In this document: positions 5,202-11,381 of the stretch, one piece after another | Numbering within the stretch: the first letter of the stretch is position 1 | How the letters are laid out: each line of letters begins with the position of its first letter | DNA from: Rhodoferax sp. | GTDB lineage: Bacteria > Pseudomonadota > Gammaproteobacteria > Burkholderiales > Burkholderiaceae_C | Direction: 5' to 3' | Assembly: GCA_029865675.1 (NCBI GenBank) | Contig: JARXAU010000131.1 | Location: 1-11,381, forward strand | DNA: 11,381 nt | Program-made: the position numbers and the translations under genes | The notes under the pieces: generated by a model | Database searches by the model: none | The model's input: the letters and a program-made list of their open reading frames with translations, nothing else | What the model was told of the DNA's origin: nothing

Positions 5202-6966
5202 ACGCCCCAAATCCAAAAGCCCCAAATCACTCACCGGCTTGCTGCCGTTTTTGCGTCCTTACCGCGCTCGCATTGGTCTGGCGCTGGTGTTTTTGGTGAT
5301 GGCGGCCACGGCCACGCTGGCGTTTCCGGTGGCGCTGCGCATGCTGATTGACGGTGGCCTGGTGCAGGGCGACAAGGGCGATCAGATGATGGCCATGCGG
5401 GAGCACTTTGTGGCCCTGTTTGGTGTGGCCACGGCGCTGGGTGTGTTTTCGGCGCTGCGCTTTTATATGGTGAGCTGGCTGGGTGAGCGGGTGACTGCCG
5501 ACATTCGCAACGCGGTCTACCACCACGTGCTGCACCAAAGCCCGGAGTTTTTTGAGACCACGCAGACGGGCGAAGTGCTCTCGCGCCTGTCGGCTGACAC
5601 CACGCTGGTGCAAACCGTGGTGGGCTCGTCCTTGAGCATGGGCCTGCGCAACCTGGTGCTGGGTGCTGGCGCTTTGTCGGTGCTGATTTGGACCAACCCC
5701 GTGGTCATGTTGCAGGTGCTGGTGGTGGTGGTGCTGATCGTGGTGCCGAGCGTGTGGTTTGGCCGGCGGGTGCGCAAGCTCTCGCGCGCCAGCCAGGACC
5801 GCATTGCCGACTCCAGCGCCATTGCCGCTGAGGTGCTCAACGCGATTCCGGTGGTGCAAAGCTACACCGCCGAAGAGCGTGAATCCGCTCGCTTTATTAC
5901 CTCCACCGAAAACGGCTTCGACACCGCCGTGCGCCGCAGCGGCGCGCGCTCGGTGCTGGTGGGCTTCATCATCATCGCTACCTCTGCGGCACTTTTGTGG
6001 GGCCTGTACCAGGGCACGCAGGCGGTGGTGGCTGGGCGCGTGACGGCGGGCGACTTGGGCCAGACGGTGGTTTATGTGATTTTGCTGGCCAGCGCATTTG
6101 CGGTGCTGGGCGAGGTGTACGGCGATTTGCTGCGCGCCGCAGGCGCCACCGAACGCCTGATGGAGCTGCTGCACACCCAGTCGCCCATTGCCTCACCGGC
6201 CCAGCCGGTGCGCTTGCCCTTGCCGCAAGCGGGCAGCGCGGTGCGCTTTGAAGCGGTCGATTTCCGCTACCCCTCGCGGCCCTCGCAACTGGCTTTGTCG
6301 AGTTTCACGCTGGATGTGCAGGCCGGCCAGACGGTGGCCATCGTCGGCCCCAGCGGCGCGGGCAAGAGCACGGTGTTCCAGCTGCTGCTGCGCTTTTATG
6401 ACCCCCAGGCCGGGCGCATTGTGCTCGACGGCGTGGCCACGCACGAGCTGGCGCTGGCTGACCTGCGCGAGCGCATTGGCATCGTGCCGCAAGACGCGGT
6501 GATTTTTTCCAGCAGCGCACTAGAGAACATCCGCTACGGCCGCCCCAGCGCCACCGACGCCGAGGTACAGCAAGCCGCCGAGGCCGCGTTTGCGCACGAT
6601 TTCATCACCGAGCTGCCTGAGGGCTACCACACCTTTTTGGGCGAGCGGGGTTTGCGCCTCTCGGGCGGCCAGCGCCAGCGCATTGCGATTGCCCGCGCCA
6701 TGCTGAAAAACCCGCCGCTGCTGCTGCTCGATGAGGCCACCAGCGCCCTGGACGCGGAAAGCGAGCGCATGGTGCAAGCCGCGTTGGAGTCCGCCATGCG
6801 CAACCGCACCACGCTGGTCATTGCCCACCGCCTGGCCACGGTGCAAAAGGCCGACTTGATTGTGGTGCTGGACCACGGCGTGCTGGTGGAACAGGGCACG
6901 CACGCCGAGCTGGTGGCGCGTGGGGGTGTGTACGCGGGGCTGGCGGCACTGCAGTTCAACGCCTGA
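5191..6966 (+). CDS. MsbA-related ABC exporter half-transporter (membrane domain fused to ATPase)
   Basis: This 591-residue type IV ABC exporter half-transporter is expected to homodimerise in the inner membrane and export a hydrophobic substrate. Residues about 28-315 form the six-helix membrane domain, including hydrophobic segments at 28-53, 73-95, 155-190 and 255-310. The ATPase domain spans about 350-588: Walker A GPSGAGKST (386-394), Q-loop Gln434, signature LSGGQ (490-494), Walker B LLLLDE (510-515), SALD (518-521) and His546. All catalytic residues are intact. It matches MsbA-related exporters (the TIGR02204 type) better than true lipid A flippase MsbA, because no lpxK or kdsB neighbours are present. 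ATG 5191 gives the usual short basic N-terminus (MTTERPKSKSPK); it lacks a close Shine-Dalgarno, and in-frame TTG 5164 would add nine residues. The substrate is unknown. The exported AttH-like protein upstream is a possible partner by position only. Confidence 0.95.
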   Translation: MTTERPKSKSPKSLTGLLPFLRPYRARIGLALVFLVMAATATLAFPVALRMLIDGGLVQGDKGDQMMAMREHFVALFGVATALGVFSALRFYMVSWLGERVTADIRNAVYHHVLHQSPEFFETTQTGEVLSRLSADTTLVQTVVGSSLSMGLRNLVLGAGALSVLIWTNPVVMLQVLVVVVLIVVPSVWFGRRVRKLSRASQDRIADSSAIAAEVLNAIPVVQSYTAEERESARFITSTENGFDTAVRRSGARSVLVGFIIIATSAALLWGLYQGTQAVVAGRVTAGDLGQTVVYVILLASAFAVLGEVYGDLLRAAGATERLMELLHTQSPIASPAQPVRLPLPQAGSAVRFEAVDFRYPSRPSQLALSSFTLDVQAGQTVAIVGPSGAGKSTVFQLLLRFYDPQAGRIVLDGVATHELALADLRERIGIVPQDAVIFSSSALENIRYGRPSATDAEVQQAAEAAFAHDFITELPEGYHTFLGERGLRLSGGQRQRIAIARAMLKNPPLLLLDEATSALDAESERMVQAALESAMRNRTTLVIAHRLATVQKADLIVVLDHGVLVEQGTHAELVARGGVYAGLAALQFNA

Positions 6967-7041
6967 GCGCGCTGGCAAGGGCAGCGACCAAGCGCGACCC
7001 GATAAGGGTTTAGTGGTTTAGTGGTTTAGTGGTTTAACGGT
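6967..7041. other. Convergent intergenic spacer after the ABC exporter
   Basis: This spacer lies between the stops of two convergent genes. A 5-bp GC hairpin (CGCTG 6970-6974 with CAGCG 6982-6986) follows the exporter stop but has no adjacent T run. The rest is the start of the 8-bp tandem repeat. No canonical terminator is visible on either strand. Confidence 0.5.
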
Positions 7042-7054
7042 TCAGCGGGTCAGG
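7007..7054. repeat. 8-bp tandem repeat GGTTTAGT, three perfect and three decaying copies
   Basis: GGTTTAGT repeats perfectly at 7007-7014, 7015-7022 and 7023-7030. It then degrades through GGTTTAAC (7031-7038), GGTTCAGC (7039-7046) and GGGTCAGG (7047-7054). The last units enter the 3' end of the glycine-zipper gene and contain its stop (TCA 7042-7044 on the plus strand). Because 8 is not a multiple of 3, the TAG in successive units falls in all three plus frames (7011, 7019, 7027). The TTA complements likewise give TAA in all three minus frames. The decay toward the gene suggests the array grew by slippage from the gene's end. Confidence 0.9.
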
Positions 7055-7677
7055 GTGTCGCCAGTCTTTTTCACCGCGTCGCCGACCTTGTAGCCAGGGT
7101 CTTGGCTGAATTCATAGTTGCGCTGACTGCCGTCGCCAAAGTGGGCGCTCACGGTCCAGACGGTTTGGGTTCTTACCTTTTCCTCGATCATCTTGCCGGC
7201 ATAGGCGCCGCCCAATGCGCCGGCAATCGTGGCCAGGTCTTTGCCTGTGCCGCCGCCTACCTGGTTACCCAGGAGCGCGCCGCCCAAGCCGCCGGCAATC
7301 ATGCCCAGTGGACTGCCCTCCCCCGCTTTCTCGGTCACGGCCACCGACAGCACCCGCCCGCAGTCTTGGCATAGCGGTGCTGCTTTCGCGGGTGCGGTCA
7401 CTGCAGCAGCCCCCCCCGGACTGGTGCTTGCCAAGCGCGCACGGGCCTCCGCCGAGGCTTTGTCATATTCCGCTTTGGCATCGCGGCGGCATTGCAGGCG
7501 TGCGCCGGAGTTGGCCTCGTCGCGGCACAACGATTTGTCGTTGGTGTAGCGCAGCGCAGCCGACCGGTTGTCTGCCGCAAACTGGGCTTTGGGCGCGAGC
7601 GGCGTATCGGGGTCGGCTGCATAGGCCCAGGGGACGAGGGCACCGACCAGCAAGGTGGCGACAAAGCGGGTTTTCAT
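7042..7677 (-). CDS. Secreted glycine-zipper 2TM domain protein
   Basis: This is a 211-residue envelope protein. Residues 1-20 form a signal peptide (MKTRFVATLLVGALVPWAYA, cleavage before ADP). There is no lipobox cysteine, unlike SlyB and the Rickettsia 17-kDa antigen, which share the glycine-zipper domain. Residues 30-85 are charged and probably helical, and contain Cys51 and Cys63. Cys103 and Cys106 form a CxxC (CQDCG) before a beta-like segment (RVLSVAVTEK). The zipper spans about 124-165, with GMIAGGLGGALLGNQVGG and IAGALGGAYAGKMIEEK; such segments pack as paired membrane helices. The C-terminal domain (about 170-211) has TVWTVSAHFGDGSQRNYEF. ATG 7677 is preferred over 7689 because it starts the signal peptide and has GGAG six bases upstream. 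A role in outer-membrane integrity is inferred from the family; no partner is visible nearby. Confidence 0.9.
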   Translation of the reverse strand: MKTRFVATLLVGALVPWAYAADPDTPLAPKAQFAADNRSAALRYTNDKSLCRDEANSGARLQCRRDAKAEYDKASAEARARLASTSPGGAAAVTAPAKAAPLCQDCGRVLSVAVTEKAGEGSPLGMIAGGLGGALLGNQVGGGTGKDLATIAGALGGAYAGKMIEEKVRTQTVWTVSAHFGDGSQRNYEFSQDPGYKVGDAVKKTGDTLTR

Positions 7678-7863
7678 GGCGTGCTCCAACTAAGCGAATG
7701 AGTTCATTGTGGGGAGACTCGTGCGAAAACTTTGTGAGGCGAATCACAGGCTCGCCATTGGCGCACCTGCGTGACACCTGCGCACTGGCGCAACGACCCG
7801 GTGCGGTAGAAAAGCCCGTAGCATCGGCGGCTTGGCCATACCGCCCTACCGCCGGAGACACCC
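7678..7863. promoter_or_regulatory. Divergent intergenic region, glycine-zipper gene / alcohol dehydrogenase
   Basis: These 186 bp should hold the promoters of both divergent genes. The dehydrogenase has a good Shine-Dalgarno (GGAG 7854-7857, six bases before ATG) and the glycine-zipper gene has GGAG on the other strand. TAGAAA at 7807-7812 is a possible plus-strand -10 box without a clear -35. An interleaved set of direct repeats at 7759-7792 is listed separately. No coding sequence is supported. Confidence 0.45.
7759..7792. repeat. Interleaved direct repeats, possible operator
   Basis: TGGCGCA occurs at 7759-7765 and 7786-7792; CACCTGCG occurs at 7764-7771 and 7775-7782. The outer pair is 27 bp apart and the inner pair 11 bp apart, near one helical turn. 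The second inner copy runs into the palindrome TGCGCA (7779-7784). Direct repeats at helical spacing in a divergent promoter region suggest a regulator binding site, but no regulator gene is adjacent and the GC-rich context raises the chance background. Confidence 0.4.
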
Positions 7864-8907
7864 ATGCTACGAACCAAAGCCTATGGCGCACAAAGCGCCA
7901 CCTCGCCCATCACGCCCCTGAACATTGAGCGGCGCGAGCCCGGTGCTTATGACGTGGTGTTTGACATCCTGTACTGCGGGGTGTGCCATACCGACATTCA
8001 CCTCTCGCGCGGGCAGTTGCCACGGCCCATGTACCCCATGGTGCCAGGCCACGAGGTGGTGGGCAAAGTCACCCGCGTGGGCAGCGCCGTGACCCGCCAC
8101 CAGGTGGGCGACATCGTCGGCGTGGGCTGCTTGGTGGACTCGTGCCGGGGCTGCAGCGAGTGCCAAGCGGGCGAGGAGCAGTTTTGCAATGGCCGGGTCG
8201 GCACCTACAACGGCTTGGAGCGCGATGGCAAAACGCCCACCTATGGCGGTTATTCCAAATGCATGACGGTGGACGAAGGCTATGTGCTCAAAATTTCACC
8301 CCACATGGACCCAGCAGCCGCCGCACCGCTGCTGTGCGCGGGCATCACCACCTATTCACCGCTGCGGCACTGGAAAGTGGGCAAAGGCAGCCGGGTGGCG
8401 GTGGTGGGCCTGGGTGGCCTGGGCCACTTGGCGGTCAAAATTGCTGCGGCCATGGGTGCGGAGGTCACCGTGCTGAGCACCTCGGAAGACAAACGCGCCG
8501 ACGCGCTGCGCCTGGGTGCCACCCACTTTGCGGTCAGCAAAGACCCCGAGACTTTCAAACGGCTGGCGGGCACGTTTGACCTGATCATGAACACCGTGTC
8601 GGCCAATCTGAACTACGACGCCTACATCAACCTGCTGCAACGCGACGGAAATTTGGTCATCTTGGGCATCCCGGACACCTCCATCTCGTTCAACGCTTTT
8701 GGCCTGATGCTCAAGCGGCGCAGCGTATCGGCCTCGTTCATCGGTGGCATCCGCGAAACCCAGGAAATGCTGGACTTTTGCGCCGCGCACGGCATCGTCT
8801 CTGACATCGAAATCATCGCCATGGACCAGATCAACACGGCCTACGAGCGCATTTTGCAAAGCGATGTGCGCTACCGCTTTGTGATTGATTTGGCGACACT
8901 GGGCTAA
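7864..8907 (+). CDS. Zinc-dependent NAD(P)-dependent alcohol dehydrogenase (CAD/YahK-like MDR family)
   Basis: This 347-residue medium-chain dehydrogenase should interconvert aldehydes and alcohols in the cytoplasm. Catalytic zinc ligands are Cys41 (CGVCHTD), His63 (PGHE) and Cys158 (LLCAG). Structural zinc ligands are Cys94, Cys97, Cys100 and Cys108. The nucleotide fold has GLGGLGH at 182-188. STSEDKR at 205-211, after the second beta strand, matches the NADP-preferring pattern of cinnamyl alcohol dehydrogenase and E. coli YahK (Ser in place of the NAD-type acidic residue). All residues and the full family length are present. The start is supported by GGAG six bases upstream. It stands alone between a divergent gene and a convergent operon, so its physiological substrate is open; broad aldehyde reduction is typical of the family. 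YahK-like is a better fit than plant lignin enzymes for a bacterium. Confidence 0.95.
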   Translation: MLRTKAYGAQSATSPITPLNIERREPGAYDVVFDILYCGVCHTDIHLSRGQLPRPMYPMVPGHEVVGKVTRVGSAVTRHQVGDIVGVGCLVDSCRGCSECQAGEEQFCNGRVGTYNGLERDGKTPTYGGYSKCMTVDEGYVLKISPHMDPAAAAPLLCAGITTYSPLRHWKVGKGSRVAVVGLGGLGHLAVKIAAAMGAEVTVLSTSEDKRADALRLGATHFAVSKDPETFKRLAGTFDLIMNTVSANLNYDAYINLLQRDGNLVILGIPDTSISFNAFGLMLKRRSVSASFIGGIRETQEMLDFCAAHGIVSDIEIIAMDQINTAYERILQSDVRYRFVIDLATLG

Positions 8908-8964
8908 GGCTGCGGCGCGCCATCTTCATGGTCGGCTGCGCAGGCGCTCGGCCCGAACGTGGGC

Positions 8965-8990
8965 GCTGCTACTGCAAGCTGCTATTGCAA
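8965..8990. repeat. 13-bp tandem duplication across the DUF1178 stop codon
   Basis: GCTGCTACTGCAA (8965-8977) is followed immediately by GCTGCTATTGCAA (8978-8990), with one difference. The second unit contains the last two codons and the TAG stop of the DUF1178 gene (CTA 8982-8984 on the plus strand); the first unit is just past it. The duplication lies between convergent genes and looks like a recent slippage or duplication event. Confidence 0.85.
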
Positions 8991-9452
8991 GGTGTTTTTC
9001 GCGGCTTCGGGCAGCAACAAGGGCAGTACCGCAATGCCTTCTTCCAGCAGCTCGCGCGTTTCTTGCGCGCTGGCCTGGCCGCGAATGGCGCGCTCTGGGG
9101 CGTCACCGTAGTGGATTTTGCGGGCCTCGTCGGCAAAGCGGTCGCCCACGTCCGTGGTGTTGGCTACCAACTCGCGTGACATTTCCAGCCAGGCAGCCCA
9201 TTTTTCGGGCGATGCTTGGCGCGCGGTCGAAGGCAAGGCCACCGCAGTTTCAGTCGGCGCTTCCTCGGCCGGGGCACTGCGGCTTGACCGCAGGTTCAGG
9301 CGGGGTGCGCTTAGCTTTTTGTGCACTTCGGCGTCGCCGCACAGCGGGCAATGCACCAGGGCGCGGCCGTTTTGCGCCACAAAGTCATCCTCTGAGGCAA
9401 ACCAGCCTTCAAAGGCGTGGCCCCGGGCGCATTGCAGGTCCAGGACCCTCAT
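8982..9452 (-). CDS. DUF1178 family protein
   Basis: This 156-residue cytoplasmic protein belongs to DUF1178, a conserved proteobacterial family of unknown function. The N-terminus MRVLDLQCARGHAFEGWFAS is diagnostic. Cys8, His12, Cys35 and Cys38 (HCPLCGDAEV) look like a zinc-ribbon-type site. Residues about 50-80 are a variable, probably disordered linker. The C-terminal half (about 81-150) is the conserved helical part, with EKWAAWLEMSRELVANTTDVGDRFADEARKIHYGD compressed between 83 and 117. ATG 9452 overlaps the NUDIX stop as ATGA, indicating translational coupling, and gives the family N-terminus; the longer frame to 9557 is out-of-family sequence antisense to nothing useful. It is the last gene of the nuoN unit. 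A zinc-binding role is inferred from the cysteine pattern. Confidence 0.93.
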   Translation of the reverse strand: MRVLDLQCARGHAFEGWFASEDDFVAQNGRALVHCPLCGDAEVHKKLSAPRLNLRSSRSAPAEEAPTETAVALPSTARQASPEKWAAWLEMSRELVANTTDVGDRFADEARKIHYGDAPERAIRGQASAQETRELLEEGIAVLPLLLPEAAKNTLQ

Positions 9453-10048
9453 GGCGGCGTCTGCCAGTCCAGCGTCCAGGCGCCGGACAACACGTTTTGC
9501 AGCCACAGGGCACCCACCAAGGTCTTGGCGTCGGTGACCCGCCCATCGCGGCACCATTGCAGCAGCTCCGCAGGACTGGCGGTAAACACATCCAAAAATT
9601 CGCCCTCATCGAGTGCACGCACACCCAAAGTCAGGCCGCGCGCAAACCAAACGTCGATGAACTCGGTGGAGTACGCAATGACCGGGTGCATCACACCAGC
9701 GCGCGCCCACTCGGTGGCGCGGTAGCCGGTCTCCTCTTGTAACTCCCGTTGGGCGCAGGCCAAAACGGTCTCGCCCGCATCGAGCTTGCCCGCAGGAAAC
9801 TCGACCATCACCTGCCCCACGGGGTAACGAAACTGGCGCTCCAACACCAGTCGCACCTCACCGGCTGCATCAACATCCATGGGAACCACCATCACCGCGC
9901 CGGGGTGCACCACATATTCGCGGCCGGCCAACTTGCCATCCGGCATGGTGACTTGGTCGCGCAAAGCGTGGAGGAACTTGCCTTTAAACAGCTCTTGCCT
10001 GGAGTGCAGGGTCTCGCGCAAGTGGGCATCAGGCAAGGTGGAACCCAT
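9449..10048 (-). CDS. NUDIX hydrolase, ADP-ribose pyrophosphatase-like
   Basis: This 199-residue enzyme should hydrolyse a nucleoside diphosphate linked to another group, most plausibly ADP-ribose, with Mg2+. The Nudix box is perfect (G-x5-E-x7-R-E-L-Q-E-E-T-G-Y), running about 87-109 from GKLDAGE to RELQEETGY. EFPAGKLD just before it is typical of ADP-ribose pyrophosphatases. The preceding strands include REYVVHPGAVMVVPM. ATG 10048 is annotated; a GTG immediately upstream at 10051 is an equally possible start adding one residue. A weak AGG lies 5-8 bases upstream. It begins 31 bp after the nuoN stop and its own stop overlaps the DUF1178 start. Linkage to complex I genes is common in this group and may reflect NAD(H)/ADP-ribose housekeeping. 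That functional link is inference. Confidence 0.95.
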   Translation of the reverse strand: MGSTLPDAHLRETLHSRQELFKGKFLHALRDQVTMPDGKLAGREYVVHPGAVMVVPMDVDAAGEVRLVLERQFRYPVGQVMVEFPAGKLDAGETVLACAQRELQEETGYRATEWARAGVMHPVIAYSTEFIDVWFARGLTLGVRALDEGEFLDVFTASPAELLQWCRDGRVTDAKTLVGALWLQNVLSGAWTLDWQTPP

Positions 10049-10079
10049 CACGAAGGCCTGCTTGCTGAGGCTTTTGGGG

Positions 10080-11381
10080 TCAAGTGCCCAGCATTTGCAG
10101 AATAGACTGCGCCGACAAGGCCATCAGTCCGGCGGGGAAAATGCCCAGCAAGAGCACCAGCGCGCCGTTCACACCCAAAACCAGGCGCACGCCGGTGCTG
10201 GCCACCACGGGGCTCACAGTTAGCGGCTCGTCAAAGTACATCACCTTAACCACGCGCAGGTAGTAAAAGGCACCGACCAGCGACATCATCACGGCAAACA
10301 CCGCCACACCAATCTGCATGGGCTGGCCCGACACCAGCAAAGCCTGTAAGACCGACAGCTTGGCGTAGAAGCCAACCATGGGCGGAATGCCGGCCATGGA
10401 GAACATGCAAGCTGCCATCACACCGGCATAAAGCGGGCTGACCTGGTTCAAGCCAGCAAAGTCGGCTATCTCCTCGCTCTCAAAACCATCACGGGCCAGA
10501 AGCATGATCACCCCGAAGGCCGCCAGCGTGGTGAGCACATAGGTAATCACATAAAACATGGCCGAGCTATAAGCGTTGGCCGCCGTGATGGTGTCGCCAC
10601 CCACCACGCCCGACATGACGCCAATGAGCACAAAACCCATTTGCGAGATGGTGGAAAACGCCAGCATGCGCTTGATATTGGTCTGGGCGATGGCCGCCAG
10701 ATTGCCCAAAAACAGCGAGGCAATCGACAAGACCATGAGCATTTGCTGCCAGTCGATGGCCAAGGGCAGCATGCCTTCGACCAACAAGCGCATGGTGACT
10801 GCAAAAGCAGCCAGCTTGGGCGCACCGCCAATCATCAAGGTAATGGCTGTTGGCGCGCCCTGGTAGACATCGGGAACCCACATGTGAAACGGCACCACGC
10901 CCAGCTTGAAGGCCAGACCGGCCACGATAAACACCAGTCCAAAAACCAGCACTTGGTGGCGCACCTGGCCTGAAACGATCGCCTTAAACACGTCATTGAT
11001 ATCCAGCGAACCGGTCGCTCCGTAGAGCATAGACATGCCGTAGAGTAAAAAGCCCGATGCCATTGCACCGAGGACAAAGTACTTCATGGCAGCCTCGATC
11101 GCAGCGCCATGGTCCCGACGCAAGGCCACCAGGGCGTAGCTCGACAGCGTGAGCAGCTCCAGTCCCATGTAAATGATGATGAAGTTATTGCCCGAGATCA
11201 TGATGAACATGCCCAGTAGCGCGAACAGACCCAAGGTAAACAATTCGCCACCGCGCAGCATGTCGCGCGTGGCCGCATAGGGCCTGCCGTAAACCAGGGT
11301 GACCATTACCGCCACGGTGGCAAAGCACTTGAGCCATGCGGCCAGTGTGTCAGCCACCACCATATTGCCAAAGCCATACAA
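10080..11381 (-). CDS. nuoN: NADH-quinone oxidoreductase subunit N (complex I), 5' end beyond right edge
   Basis: NuoN is one of the three antiporter-like membrane subunits of respiratory complex I, which couples NADH oxidation to proton pumping. The 433 visible residues are almost entirely transmembrane. Counting from the edge, Glu75 (YMGLELL), Lys100 (AAMKYF), Lys159 (AFKLGVVPFHMW) and Lys189 (GAPKLAAF) have exactly the spacing of E. coli NuoN Glu133, Lys158, Lys217 and Lys247. Lys341 (GFYAKLS) corresponds to Lys395 with about four extra residues between. By this offset roughly 58 N-terminal residues are missing. The leftmost visible codon, TTG at 11381, is an internal leucine rather than a start. 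The conserved PFHMWVPDVYQGAPT is at 164-178. nuoN is normally the last nuo gene; the NUDIX and DUF1178 genes follow on the same strand. Confidence 0.97.
   Translation of the reverse strand: MYGFGNMVVADTLAAWLKCFATVAVMVTLVYGRPYAATRDMLRGGELFTLGLFALLGMFIMISGNNFIIIYMGLELLTLSSYALVALRRDHGAAIEAAMKYFVLGAMASGFLLYGMSMLYGATGSLDINDVFKAIVSGQVRHQVLVFGLVFIVAGLAFKLGVVPFHMWVPDVYQGAPTAITLMIGGAPKLAAFAVTMRLLVEGMLPLAIDWQQMLMVLSIASLFLGNLAAIAQTNIKRMLAFSTISQMGFVLIGVMSGVVGGDTITAANAYSSAMFYVITYVLTTLAAFGVIMLLARDGFESEEIADFAGLNQVSPLYAGVMAACMFSMAGIPPMVGFYAKLSVLQALLVSGQPMQIGVAVFAVMMSLVGAFYYLRVVKVMYFDEPLTVSPVVASTGVRLVLGVNGALVLLLGIFPAGLMALSAQSILQMLGT

Noticed and set aside
5227..6174. Minus-strand ORF of 315 codons opposite the ABC exporter membrane domain
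   Set aside because: The product is rich in His, Gln, Ala and Arg, typical of the complement of hydrophobic GC-rich codons. The plus strand carries the full exporter.
8908..8998. Intrinsic terminator after the alcohol dehydrogenase
   Set aside because: GCCC/GGGC near 8951-8964 can form a short stem and a T5 run lies near 8994, but the T run is about 30 bp from the stem and inside the DUF1178 gene.
1..11381. Search for CRISPR arrays, transposases, integrases, toxin-antitoxin or phage-defence genes, tRNAs and rRNAs
   Set aside because: None was found. Every substantial ORF is accounted for by a known family, and the gaps are too short to hide a further system.

Overview
The window is about 11.4 kb of GC-rich, gene-dense chromosomal DNA. 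The nuoN / NUDIX / DUF1178 order, the codon bias and the general gene content suggest a betaproteobacterium, most likely Burkholderiales and Comamonadaceae-like (Rhodoferax, Polaromonas, Limnohabitans or Acidovorax type). This placement comes from gene content only; no marker RNA is present. I see no mobile element, phage gene, CRISPR array, tRNA or rRNA. Every gap between genes is shorter than 300 bp.

Layout, left to right. (1) Positions 1-1546, minus: the N-terminal 515 residues of the DNA-uptake channel ComEC, cut by the left edge. (2) 1617-2078, plus: a RidA-superfamily protein, divergent from comEC. (3) 3694-2091, minus: a probable two-gene unit of a short-chain dehydrogenase followed by a DTW-domain tRNA-uridine aminocarboxypropyltransferase. 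It converges on the RidA gene with 12 bp between the stops. (4) 3955-5088, plus: an exported AttH/CrtC-like lipocalin-fold protein, then 5191-6966, plus: a complete MsbA-related ABC exporter half-transporter. (5) 7677-7042, minus: a secreted glycine-zipper protein converging on the exporter across a short tandem repeat. (6) 7864-8907, plus: a zinc-dependent, cinnamyl-alcohol-dehydrogenase-type alcohol dehydrogenase. (7) 11381-8982, minus: nuoN (5' end beyond the right edge), a NUDIX hydrolase and a DUF1178 protein, forming the 3' end of the respiratory complex I operon.

Functionally this is mostly housekeeping and general metabolism: competence, enamine/imine detoxification, tRNA modification, oxidoreductases, envelope transport and complex I. 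The genes do not form one pathway. The only clear co-transcribed groups are SDR-DTW and nuoN-NUDIX-DUF1178, the latter with a 4-bp ATGA overlap. The AttH-like protein and the ABC exporter could be linked through the cell envelope, but a hairpin lies between them.

I found no convincing new multi-gene system. The items most worth a second look are small: an 8-bp tandem repeat that places stop codons in all six frames between two convergent genes; a possible 14-codon leader ORF under a strong Shine-Dalgarno sequence that overlaps the ABC exporter start; a 13-bp duplication across the DUF1178 stop; interleaved direct repeats in the divergent region ahead of the alcohol dehydrogenase; and the absence of the small DUF2818 gene that I recall as usual between nuoN and the NUDIX gene in this order.
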